Shown here: positions 1 through 7,393 of the stretch, piece by piece | Layout: each line of letters starts with the position of its first letter | Position numbering within the stretch: the first letter of the stretch is position 1 | Source of the DNA: Eubacterium_B sp034180045 | GTDB taxonomy: Bacteria; Bacillota; Clostridia; Peptostreptococcales; Anaerovoracaceae | NCBI GenBank assembly: GCA_034180045.1 | Contig: JAXFOY010000019.1 | Span: 10,452 to 74,451, forward strand | Reading direction: 5' to 3' | Length of the DNA: 64,000 nucleotides | Made by a program: the position numbers and the translations under genes | Notes under the pieces: model-generated | The model's input: the letters and a program-made list of their open reading frames with translations, nothing else | The model's database searches: none | What the model was told of the DNA's origin: nothing

Positions 1-24
1 TTGCTATAGAAAGTAGGATTTACT

Positions 25-1266
25 ATGAAGCATACTTTTTGGAACTTTCAATATAGAGAATGCGACGAATTTACTGCATACCTGAACAAAATGGCACGAA
101 GAGGGTATATTTTTAAGGACTGGGACTATGCTTTGGCATTCGAGAAAGGAGAGCCTCAGGAGATTGAATACTTTGTTGATGTATTTCCATATGAAAGTGA
201 ATTAAACAATGGAAATAGTAAAACTTCAGCGGAGTATGCGAGCTACTGTGAAGAAGCGGGATGGAAATTCATTACATCAAAACGCAAATTCTGCATTTTT
301 CAAAAACTGAGAAACAATGCGATACCGCTTGTCACCGAAGAAGAGCGCTTAATAAATATCAAGACGGCGACACTCAAGAATTGGCCTATAGTATATAGCG
401 TTTTGATTTTAGTTTTTATATCTTATTGCAATGCTAAAAGTCTTGATATTATACTTACACCGATAGCTCAAGTTTTATTTATACTTACGGGATTTCAACT
501 TTTGGCATGCGTTTTGGGAGCAGTTTCGACTATGTTTTGGTATTACAAATCCAAAAAGAAGCTGGAGAAGGGAGAAAAAATTACATATGCAAGACATTTT
601 GGCAGACAAAAAAGAACGTCAGTCGGCTTGATATGTTTCATGCTTCTCTTTATTTTTTCTATCGCAAGAGGAGGGATGATGACACCCGGCACTGTGTTTC
701 TTTTTATTTTTATGTGCTTTGTGATGATCGGAATTGCGATGATTGTTGGAAGTTTGAAACTGAATTTTTTGAAATCGTTTATTTTGGTAACGGTGATAAG
801 CCTCGGATTATGTGCGATTTTTATATATTATGCGATACATGAGACAGGGCAAAAAGCGTTTTCCGGCAGAAATGCAGATATCGGAATATCAAGTGAACTT
901 TTGATAAAAAAAGGTGCTGAGGTAGAATCAATTCAAGTAAAATCAGAAGGAAATATGCTGGGAAAGAAAACGGAATATATACTTAATTGCTGTAAGAATG
1001 GGGCAAAAGTTACGGAATATTTCGATGTAGGTATTACGGTATATGAGATAAAAATCGATTATCTGATTAGAGAGCATATGCTTAAGACATATGAGAATAT
1101 GGAAAAAACTGAGGATATAAGATTAAAGTGGCAAGCTAAAGAAGCCTACTTTGACGGATTTATAACGATTGTAAGATACGATGGAAAATGTATTCATATG
1201 TATGGAATAGAAAATCTGAACGAAAATCAAATTGAAGGTTTAAGATTAAAGTTAGGATTAATTTAG
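25..1266 (+). CDS. DUF2812 domain membrane protein
   Basis: 413 residues. The N-terminal ~110 residues have the look of the DUF2812 domain (start with FWNF, a CDEFTAYLNKMA segment, then an FVDVFPY strand), a soluble domain usually encoded beside PadR-family regulators. About five hydrophobic segments follow between residues ~118 and 275, then a soluble C-terminal part of ~140 residues. The gene stops 3 bases before a PadR regulator starts, so both are probably co-transcribed and the pair may be a sensor or target with its repressor. The usual order is PadR first; here it is reversed. Molecular function is unknown. The start lies 24 bases from the window edge, so any upstream promoter is not visible. 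Confidence 0.8.
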   Translation: MKHTFWNFQYRECDEFTAYLNKMARRGYIFKDWDYALAFEKGEPQEIEYFVDVFPYESELNNGNSKTSAEYASYCEEAGWKFITSKRKFCIFQKLRNNAIPLVTEEERLINIKTATLKNWPIVYSVLILVFISYCNAKSLDIILTPIAQVLFILTGFQLLACVLGAVSTMFWYYKSKKKLEKGEKITYARHFGRQKRTSVGLICFMLLFIFSIARGGMMTPGTVFLFIFMCFVMIGIAMIVGSLKLNFLKSFILVTVISLGLCAIFIYYAIHETGQKAFSGRNADIGISSELLIKKGAEVESIQVKSEGNMLGKKTEYILNCCKNGAKVTEYFDVGITVYEIKIDYLIREHMLKTYENMEKTEDIRLKWQAKEAYFDGFITIVRYDGKCIHMYGIENLNENQIEGLRLKLGLI

Positions 1267-1269
1267 AAA

Positions 1270-1581
1270 ATGGCAAGAAATCAATTTCAAACTCTTACAG
1301 AGCCTATGTTTTATATTTTGCTTTCTCTGACAGAAGAATGCTGTGGAGTTGACATTATGGAGAAGGTAAAAGAACTTTCAAATGGCAGTGTACTCGTAGG
1401 TCCGGGTACGCTGTATGCTATGTTGCAAAAATTTGAGGAAAATAAAATTGTGAGAGAGACAAAACAAGAGGGAAGAAAACGTTCATACATTATAACAGAT
1501 ATTGGACTTTCTATGCTAAAAGAAGAGTGTGCAAGGCTCTGGCGGCAGCTTGAAGATGCCGCCAAGGTTCTCGGGGAATAG
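1270..1581 (+). CDS. PadR family transcriptional regulator
   Basis: 103 residues, the size of a minimal PadR protein without a long C-terminal dimerisation arm. It shows the winged-helix pattern of the family: a first helix ending in YILLSL, a GxDIMEKV segment, the GPGTLYAML recognition helix region and the wing K-QEGRKRSYIIT. The family represses its own operon and often a membrane or drug-responsive neighbour. It follows the DUF2812 gene by 3 bases, so it probably regulates that gene. The ligand cannot be told from the sequence. Confidence 0.9.
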   Translation: MARNQFQTLTEPMFYILLSLTEECCGVDIMEKVKELSNGSVLVGPGTLYAMLQKFEENKIVRETKQEGRKRSYIITDIGLSMLKEECARLWRQLEDAAKVLGE

Positions 1582-1605
1582 CCGTGCACGCCATATAATA
1601 GAATT

Positions 1606-2994
1606 TTATTCGGCAAGTCTTGGCAATGCGTCAAGGCTTGCTTTTATTTCTTTATCATCGGGAACATAATCGTTCATAGTTCCGTTATTAAACTTTTCGT
1701 AGGCATATAGATCGAAGTAGCCTGTACCCGTAAGACCGAAAAGTATAGTTTTTTCTTCTCCGCTTTCTCTACATTTGACAGCCTCGTCCATAGCAGCCTT
1801 AATTGCATGGCTGCTCTCAGGGGCGGGTAGAATTCCTTCTACCCTGGCAAATTTCTGTGCAGCGGCGAAGACTTCTGTTTGAGTGTAACTTACAGCTTCC
1901 ATATATCCTTGATCATAAAGCTCGGAAATGGTAGGACTCATGCCGTGATAGCGAAGACCGCCGGCGTGATTTGGAGCCGGAATATATCCGCTGCCGAGAG
2001 TGTACATCTTTGCCATCGGTGATACACGACCGGTATCGCAGTAGTCGTAAGCGTACACTCCTCTGGTCAAGCTTGGGCAGGATGCCGGTTCAACGGCGAT
2101 GAAGCGGTAATCCGCTTCACCTCTAAGCTTTTCGCCCATAAAAGGTGAAATCAATCCGCCTAAGTTGCTGCCGCCTCCGGCACAACCGATTATTAAGTCC
2201 GGCTTTATATCATATTTTTTCATAGCTGTCATGGTTTCGAGTCCTATTACACTTTGATGGAGCAAAACTTGATTCAGGACGCTGCCGAGAACGTACTTAT
2301 ACCCGTCCATGCTTACGGCTGCCTCGACAGCTTCCGAAATTGCACAGCCAAGGCTTCCCGTAGTATTTGGGTGTTCAGCCAATATTTTTTTTCCGATTTC
2401 CGTTGTTTCCGACGGTGAAGGAGTAACGGAGGCACCATAGGTTCTCATTACTTCTCTGCGAAACGGTTTCTGATCGTAAGAAACCTTAACCATATATACT
2501 TTGCAGTCAATACCGAAATATGAGCATGCCATAGAAAGAGCCGTGCCCCATTGACCCGCACCTGTTTCCGTAGTGACACCTTTTAGCCCTTCCTGCTTTG
2601 CATAATATGCTTGGGCTATAGCGGAATTAAGCTTATGGCTTCCGCTGGTGTTATTCCCCTCGAACTTATAATATATTTTCGCCGGTGTTTGTAGCTTTTC
2701 TTCCAGGCAGTAGGCACGCACCAGCGGTGCGGGACGGTACATCTTGTAAAAATCTCTGATAGCACTCGGTATTTCAATATATCGATTGGTTTCATCAAGT
2801 TCCTGTTTTATCAGTTCATCACAGAAGACCGCTTGCAAGTCCTCAAAACTTACAGGCTCTTTTGTAGCGGGGTTAAGAAGCGGTTCCGGCTTCTTTTTCA
2901 TGTCAGCTCTGACATTGTAATAATGAGTCGGCATTTCGCTCTCGCTCAAATAAATTTTGTAAGGTATTGTTTTTTTGATAGCTTCGTTTGACAT
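1606..2994 (-). CDS. trpB: Tryptophan synthase beta chain, TrpB2 type
   Basis: 462 residues, longer than canonical TrpB (~400) and with the extended N-terminus of the TrpB2 family. PLP-binding lysine is in GSHKLNSA, the glutamate/gate segment is ETGAGQWG, and the phosphate loop is GCAGGGSN. TrpB2 makes tryptophan from indole and serine; many members act without TrpA, salvaging free indole, and no trpA is nearby. RBS GGAG sits 5-6 bases before the ATG. The 5' leader holds a T-box with a UGG specifier, so expression should rise when tRNA-Trp is uncharged. This regulation strongly supports a role in tryptophan supply. Some TrpB2 enzymes are suspected of having other substrates. Confidence 0.93.
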   Translation of the reverse strand: MSNEAIKKTIPYKIYLSESEMPTHYYNVRADMKKKPEPLLNPATKEPVSFEDLQAVFCDELIKQELDETNRYIEIPSAIRDFYKMYRPAPLVRAYCLEEKLQTPAKIYYKFEGNNTSGSHKLNSAIAQAYYAKQEGLKGVTTETGAGQWGTALSMACSYFGIDCKVYMVKVSYDQKPFRREVMRTYGASVTPSPSETTEIGKKILAEHPNTTGSLGCAISEAVEAAVSMDGYKYVLGSVLNQVLLHQSVIGLETMTAMKKYDIKPDLIIGCAGGGSNLGGLISPFMGEKLRGEADYRFIAVEPASCPSLTRGVYAYDYCDTGRVSPMAKMYTLGSGYIPAPNHAGGLRYHGMSPTISELYDQGYMEAVSYTQTEVFAAAQKFARVEGILPAPESSHAIKAAMDEAVKCRESGEEKTILFGLTGTGYFDLYAYEKFNNGTMNDYVPDDKEIKASLDALPRLAE

Positions 2995-3053
2995 TTTTTC
3001 TCCTTTTTGCGCACCTTAAGGTGAGTTGATTTGCGAAAGGATTGAAGATAAAT

Positions 3054-3092
3054 AAAAAGACTCCTATCCCGGAATTTGCCGGGACAAGAGTC
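3054..3092 (-). terminator. T-box intrinsic terminator
   Basis: On the minus strand a hairpin with arms GACTCTTGTCCCGG and CCGGGATAGGAGTC is followed by a run of T. It lies just upstream of trpB and just downstream of the T-box sequence, which is the standard position of the regulated terminator competing with the antiterminator. Confidence 0.9.
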
Positions 3093-3345
3093 GAAATCTC
3101 CTGCGGTACCACCCTGCTTGGCGTAAAACGCCCACTCTTTCGCATACTGACATATGCAGATATTGTTTACGGAGTATCTTCTCCGTCGCCCCTACTTGAA
3201 ATCAAGACTTTATCCTAACACCTAAAGACCGATATTTCGTTCAGTTTGCCCTCCGGAGTCCATTCGGCAAAGCGCTGTCAGTCTGCAATCACACCGTCTG
3301 CAAATCTCTCTTCTGAAGCTTCAAAGCTTACTACTCTCCGTCACA
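3054..3345 (-). promoter_or_regulatory. T-box leader (tRNA-Trp) of trpB
   Basis: The minus strand of 3101-3115 reads AGGGTGGTACCGCAG, the conserved T-box antiterminator sequence whose TGGN bulge pairs with the tRNA acceptor end. Upstream, a Stem I-like region begins near 3340. Its specifier segment reads GAATGGA at 3259-3265; in the usual GAA-codon-A layout the specifier codon is TGG (3260-3262), i.e. tryptophan. The T-box is followed by a terminator and then trpB. A likely -10 TATAAC/TATTAT lies near 3350-3356 on the minus strand. Confidence 0.93.
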
Positions 3346-3401
3346 GGTTTGTTATAATATACAAATACTATCATCAAAAAATATGGATGTCAACATATTT
3401 T

Positions 3402-4736
3402 TTAATAAAGCATGCCGTTTATGATTTGTTCACATATAAGCAAGCCGCCGCTCACACCTAAATGGGTTTTTTCGATTACATCAACATAGCCAAGTGAAGG
3501 CAAGCTGATTTCTACGCCGCAAAACTGTTTCCCTTTTGCTTTGAGCATGGCTATGGTCTGACCGTCAGCAAAGACAAGCTCGGCATCCGTGTCTAGAATA
3601 TATCTTTTTTCGGCTTCAGGAAAGCCAAGTCCATTCAGCATAGATGATAATTTGCTGTCAAGAGCGGTATTTTGATGTGTGGCTGAAATATAAGCATCAT
3701 CTGTTCTTTCAACTACAGAAACTGAATCGGGAATCATTCCGAAGTACTTAGAGATAAAATCAGTGTATCCAAGGCACTGCGAAATCGTGCCGTGTACTGC
3801 AAACTTTACGCCTTTTGGAAGTCCCGTAACCGCTCTTATTCTGGAAAGATGAGCAAAGCATTTGGCTCTTGCTTTTTCGCTTCGCACAATAAATTTCTCG
3901 GCACTGCAATTAAGTTTCTCACAAATTTTTAAGATGAGAGTTTCCATGGCGGTAAAGCCGATGGGAAGCCCGTCACAAACTATATAAGGCATATCAAATC
4001 GCTTTGCAAGAAGTTTAGCCGCACAAGTTCCGTAGATAGGGTCAAGCACGATGTTGAGATCTGCTTGAGGTATATTTTCAATATCTTCAAGCCCTGAGCC
4101 GCTGCACAGGAAGCAATTCACATCAATTCCGCATAGCCTGAGCGCTGTTTCAAGCTCTATTTTATCCCCTGCGAAGTCCCTGTGATAAATAGATAATCCC
4201 AGGATGTTTACGGATTTATTGGATTTATCGAACTTTGTTTTATTTTTTTCCTTTGCGAACCTGTTTATGAGCAGCTCACAAGCTTTGATATAACCGTTCC
4301 AGATGGGGAGCGAATATCCGGGGCTGTCAAAAGTTATAATATTTTTGTCATTACAGGCAGCTTTAGAAATTCTTACAAGGTCGTCGCCTATGAGTGCGGC
4401 GCCGGGAGTATTTACAATAGCAAGAAGATCAAAGTCAATCTCATTTTTCAGAAAAACTATGGCATCATGAAGTTTGTCCTCACTTCCGTAGACATAGTCT
4501 CTCTTGTCGAGATATGTTGAGGGTACGCGTGGCTGACCGAAATACCAAAACTCAGGGTATTCCAGCGGATCAAATTCAGGCTGCCTTATCATCCTGTTAT
4601 CAGAAGTAGCTGAATGATAGAATTTACAGCCTGTAGGTCCGTTCATAAGAACTATGCTTCGAGACACTCCTTCAAAAGCAAAAATCAGTCCCGATAAACT
4701 ATCCGGAGTAATATTTGTCAAATAATTTTCTGTCAT
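3402..4736 (-). CDS. Nitrogenase-like component 1, K-type subunit
   Basis: 444 residues with the fold pattern of nitrogenase component 1 (NifD/NifK/BchN/BchB/CfbD superfamily). The first cysteine motif is present (GPTGCKF, C37). The third P-cluster position is lost: the segment corresponding to SSCPSGIIGDD of the partner reads NTPGAALIGDD. No clear second cysteine is seen. It overlaps the preceding H-D fusion gene by 38 bases and has its own strong RBS (GGAGGG 11 bases before ATG), so the two are probably co-translated partners of a heteromeric reductase. The missing cysteines imply an asymmetric or single Fe-S cluster held mostly by the D-like partner. Substrate unknown; not a dinitrogen-fixing NifK. 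Confidence 0.8.
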   Translation of the reverse strand: MTENYLTNITPDSLSGLIFAFEGVSRSIVLMNGPTGCKFYHSATSDNRMIRQPEFDPLEYPEFWYFGQPRVPSTYLDKRDYVYGSEDKLHDAIVFLKNEIDFDLLAIVNTPGAALIGDDLVRISKAACNDKNIITFDSPGYSLPIWNGYIKACELLINRFAKEKNKTKFDKSNKSVNILGLSIYHRDFAGDKIELETALRLCGIDVNCFLCSGSGLEDIENIPQADLNIVLDPIYGTCAAKLLAKRFDMPYIVCDGLPIGFTAMETLILKICEKLNCSAEKFIVRSEKARAKCFAHLSRIRAVTGLPKGVKFAVHGTISQCLGYTDFISKYFGMIPDSVSVVERTDDAYISATHQNTALDSKLSSMLNGLGFPEAEKRYILDTDAELVFADGQTIAMLKAKGKQFCGVEISLPSLGYVDVIEKTHLGVSGGLLICEQIINGMLY

Positions 4737-6939
4737 TTAACCATTCTCCCTCCTCTTGTGAGTTAAACAGCCAAGCCCAGCGCTGCATTATTTTCAGACC
4801 TGAGAAAAATCCTGTGTCAGGACACATTGGAATCGTATCTGTTATACATTCTTGTACGCTTGCCGGTTCATAGTTCGACAAAATTATATCCGGCTCCAGC
4901 CGTTTTATGTCAGCCGTTCTTTCATTCCTATCGTAATTTTCAACGACATCTAAATTTTTCACTTCATCAAGAGCAGAACGGAACCCCTCGTCCTGAGAAA
5001 AATTTAATATGCCTATTCTGACAATATCCATTTCACAATCCAAAGCGGCACGCAAAACCCAATCGAGTTCATGATTGTATGTTATAATCATCAGCTTTTT
5101 GCCGCGAAGCAAAGGACGGATGTCTGCAATGGCTGATTCATAAATAATGCGGTTTTCTGAAATTATCTTTTCGGCTTCCTCTCGCACATCAAAATACTCA
5201 CCCAGGGCTAAAAGCCAATGTTTAGTCGCATCAAAACCCACAGGAAACTGGTATTGAAAGAAACGAGAATTATAGTTTTTCTTGAAAAAGTCTTCAAGAA
5301 TTTTTCCCGTATAATCCCGATAGGCTAAAAGATTAAGCTCGGCTGAGCAAAAATCACGAAGCGAGGCGTAGTCGGTATTGCATAGAAATCTACAGTTGAC
5401 GGAGATTCCCATGCGCTTTAAGAATTTGTTTATCCTTTGGAAATTTGCTTCCGTATTTCGTGCGACTACTTTTTCGAAGATGATATTTACAGTTTTAGGG
5501 CGAAGCTCAACATCGGGAATAATTATCTGCCGGGCAAGCGATGTATATGCCATGAGCATGCCTTGTAAATAATCCCCGGTGAGGTTTCCTTCAGCTTTGA
5601 CAGTTACAATCTTTGTCCTATCGTTTGAAAGTGCGACAGCATCGTTTATATCATCGCCGATTATTCCCGAAGGACATGAACTTACAATTATCACTGCCTT
5701 AGGCGGATTATCGGAATATATGATTGAACGAACCTTATCAAGCAATTTTTCACTTCCGCCAAATACCATATCACTTTCGTCCATATCGCTTGATGTTACA
5801 TTAGGAATAATTGATGATGGGAGGATGCTGCCTCTTTCAAAGAGTATTCTTCGTCCTGAAGAACTTATGGTCTGTACAGACAGATAGGTACAGCTTTTCG
5901 GTGAATGTGCCAAGATTACTACATCGCTGAGATTTGAACTCATTGTCATAGCTCCGTTAAAAGCGCAACCGTGAAGAGGTTCATCTCTGATAACATTCTT
6001 TGATAAATAACCGCTGTCATAGCTTGAGCCTCCGCAGAAACTGTTGCAGGATGTTTTGCCTGTTTTGTCAAATCCGGCTTTCTTTTCATCAGAAGCGTGT
6101 TCTGAGTATGAGGTCTTCGTCTGTGCAGGCCTGCTCTGCAAAATAAGCGACTCCAATTCCTCGTCAGACAGCGGGTTTGCCGGATAAAGTACAGGAGAGC
6201 TTATGATTCGTTTTGCAATGTCGGAAAAAATATTCGTGATTACATGTTCTTTACCTAAATTCAACTCAACTACAGTTTTGTTATTCTTTTCAGCCTCCGC
6301 AAAAATATCATGTCTCGGTATTTTGGCGAATACCGGAAGTTTAACAGCTTGTGCAAATTTGTAAACTCTTTCGTCTTCGTCTTTTACATTACGGCTGTTA
6401 TACAGTAAACCTGCGAGTCGCGAACGGTTTTCGTCGTAGTTTAGCACACCTCGAAGTATATTGTTTGCGGCATAAAGTGACATATATTCTCCCGAGGTGA
6501 CGATGAAAATGGTATCGGAATATTCACGACGAATCGGTACGGCAAAACCGCCGCAGACAACATCTCCCAATACGTCGTATACGACGGCATCATAGTTTTC
6601 TTTCGTGTGAAATTTTTCGAGCAGTTCAAAGGCTGTAATTATTCCTCTGCCTGCGCATCCGACACCGGGCTTCGGTCCGCCTGCTTCAATACAGCCTACA
6701 TTTCCAAAGCCCTCAAACAAAATATCGGATAATTTATATTCAAGAGGCGAGTGTGTTTTGATGTAGTCTAATACTGTAGGTATGTTTTCACCGCGCATGA
6801 GAAGCTTGGTGGAATCGTGCTTCGGGTCGCAACCTATCTGTAGAACTCTTTGATTTTGCAATGAAAGGGCTGCGGAAATATTTGCACTGAGCGTTGATTT
6901 GCCTATGCCTCCCTTACCATAAACAGCAATTTCTCTCAT
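4699..6939 (-). CDS. NifH-NifD-like fusion, nitrogenase-like reductase
   Basis: 746 residues in two parts. Residues 1-~265 are a NifH/BchL-type Fe protein: Walker A GKGGIGKS (8-15), GCDPKHDST (36-44), and both bridging [4Fe-4S] cysteines, C95 in GVGCAGRG and C129 in DVVCGGF. A ~50-residue linker with C298 and C302 follows. Residues ~318-746 are a component-1 (D-type) subunit with all three P-cluster-type cysteines: C325 (HGCAFNGA), C350 (HSPKSC), C422 (SSCPSGIIGDD). The FeMo-cofactor ligands of NifD are absent: the LNLVHCYR-like position reads LNLLAYR, and the C-terminal YHG-type histidine is replaced (TGFFSGL). So this is a nitrogenase-like ATP-driven reductase of the Nfl/DPOR/CfbCD type. 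RBS AAGGA precedes the ATG. H and D are normally separate proteins; a natural fusion is unusual. Confidence 0.88.
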   Translation of the reverse strand: MREIAVYGKGGIGKSTLSANISAALSLQNQRVLQIGCDPKHDSTKLLMRGENIPTVLDYIKTHSPLEYKLSDILFEGFGNVGCIEAGGPKPGVGCAGRGIITAFELLEKFHTKENYDAVVYDVLGDVVCGGFAVPIRREYSDTIFIVTSGEYMSLYAANNILRGVLNYDENRSRLAGLLYNSRNVKDEDERVYKFAQAVKLPVFAKIPRHDIFAEAEKNNKTVVELNLGKEHVITNIFSDIAKRIISSPVLYPANPLSDEELESLILQSRPAQTKTSYSEHASDEKKAGFDKTGKTSCNSFCGGSSYDSGYLSKNVIRDEPLHGCAFNGAMTMSSNLSDVVILAHSPKSCTYLSVQTISSSGRRILFERGSILPSSIIPNVTSSDMDESDMVFGGSEKLLDKVRSIIYSDNPPKAVIIVSSCPSGIIGDDINDAVALSNDRTKIVTVKAEGNLTGDYLQGMLMAYTSLARQIIIPDVELRPKTVNIIFEKVVARNTEANFQRINKFLKRMGISVNCRFLCNTDYASLRDFCSAELNLLAYRDYTGKILEDFFKKNYNSRFFQYQFPVGFDATKHWLLALGEYFDVREEAEKIISENRIIYESAIADIRPLLRGKKLMIITYNHELDWVLRAALDCEMDIVRIGILNFSQDEGFRSALDEVKNLDVVENYDRNERTADIKRLEPDIILSNYEPASVQECITDTIPMCPDTGFFSGLKIMQRWAWLFNSQEEGEWLNDRKLFDKYYSG

Positions 6940-6943
6940 AAGT

Positions 6944-7019
6944 ATTCCTTTGTAAAAACAGCCCGGGAAAAGGTAACTATCTTTAAGTCACCATACCTCG
7001 GGCATATGGGTTATACCGT
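6944..7019 (-). other. Structured spacer before nitrogenase-like fusion gene
   Basis: Between the Cys-rich gene and the H-D fusion gene, the minus strand can fold into a two-tier hairpin: outer arms GCCCGAGG and CCCGGGC enclose an inner stem GGTGAC/GTTACC with a 9-base A/T-rich loop. There is no T-run directly after the outer arm that would make it a clear terminator (GTTTTTAC follows). It could be a partial terminator, a processing site or an RNA switch. I recognise no known riboswitch class. Confidence 0.45.
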
Positions 7020-7026
7020 TAAGTTA

Positions 7027-7308
7027 TTATTTTTCGCTCGATTTTGCAGCGATAGCGATTATGTCACTATAGCGCTCGATAATTTTTTCATAGTTGCTGC
7101 GAACATGCGGGAACATGCAATTTGTGCAATCCTTAAATCCCGTTTCCGTATACCGGAAGTTTCCGCCGCACTTGTCACCTAGTGCATAAAGGGGGCAATA
7201 GCAGAACAGACAGTTAAAATCTTCCGGCTTATTAGTTTTGTGACAAGGGAAAAACTCGCATTCTTTGTGCTGAAAAAATTTATATTTTTCGGTTGTTATA
7301 TTTAACAT
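7027..7308 (-). CDS. Cysteine-rich small domain protein
   Basis: 93 residues with a dense cysteine pattern: CEFFPCH, NCLFCYCPLY, DKCGG, DCTNCMFPH. This matches the cysteine-rich small domain family (PF04071 type), thought to bind metal or an Fe-S cluster and often found near tetrapyrrole or corrinoid genes. The start is set at the second ATG (7308), because the upstream in-frame ATG at 7320 lies inside the ribosome binding site ATGGAGG. It is first in the operon, 87 bases before the nitrogenase-like fusion gene, so it may deliver electrons, metal or substrate to that enzyme. Function is inferred from context only. Confidence 0.82.
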   Translation of the reverse strand: MLNITTEKYKFFQHKECEFFPCHKTNKPEDFNCLFCYCPLYALGDKCGGNFRYTETGFKDCTNCMFPHVRSNYEKIIERYSDIIAIAAKSSEK

Positions 7309-7393
7309 GATAACCTCCATATTTCATTTCAAAAATCCTATGCCTATGATATAATTCTATTAGTATGAATCACTGCTGTCAAGGAGTCGAAAA

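Noticed and set aside
3402..6939. A true molybdenum nitrogenase (nifHDK)
   Set aside because: The cofactor Cys and His of NifD are missing, the K-like subunit lacks P-cluster cysteines, and no nifB, nifE or nifN is present.
7319..7320. ATG at 7320 as start of the Cys-rich protein
   Set aside because: It is part of the ATGGAGG ribosome binding site for the ATG at 7308.
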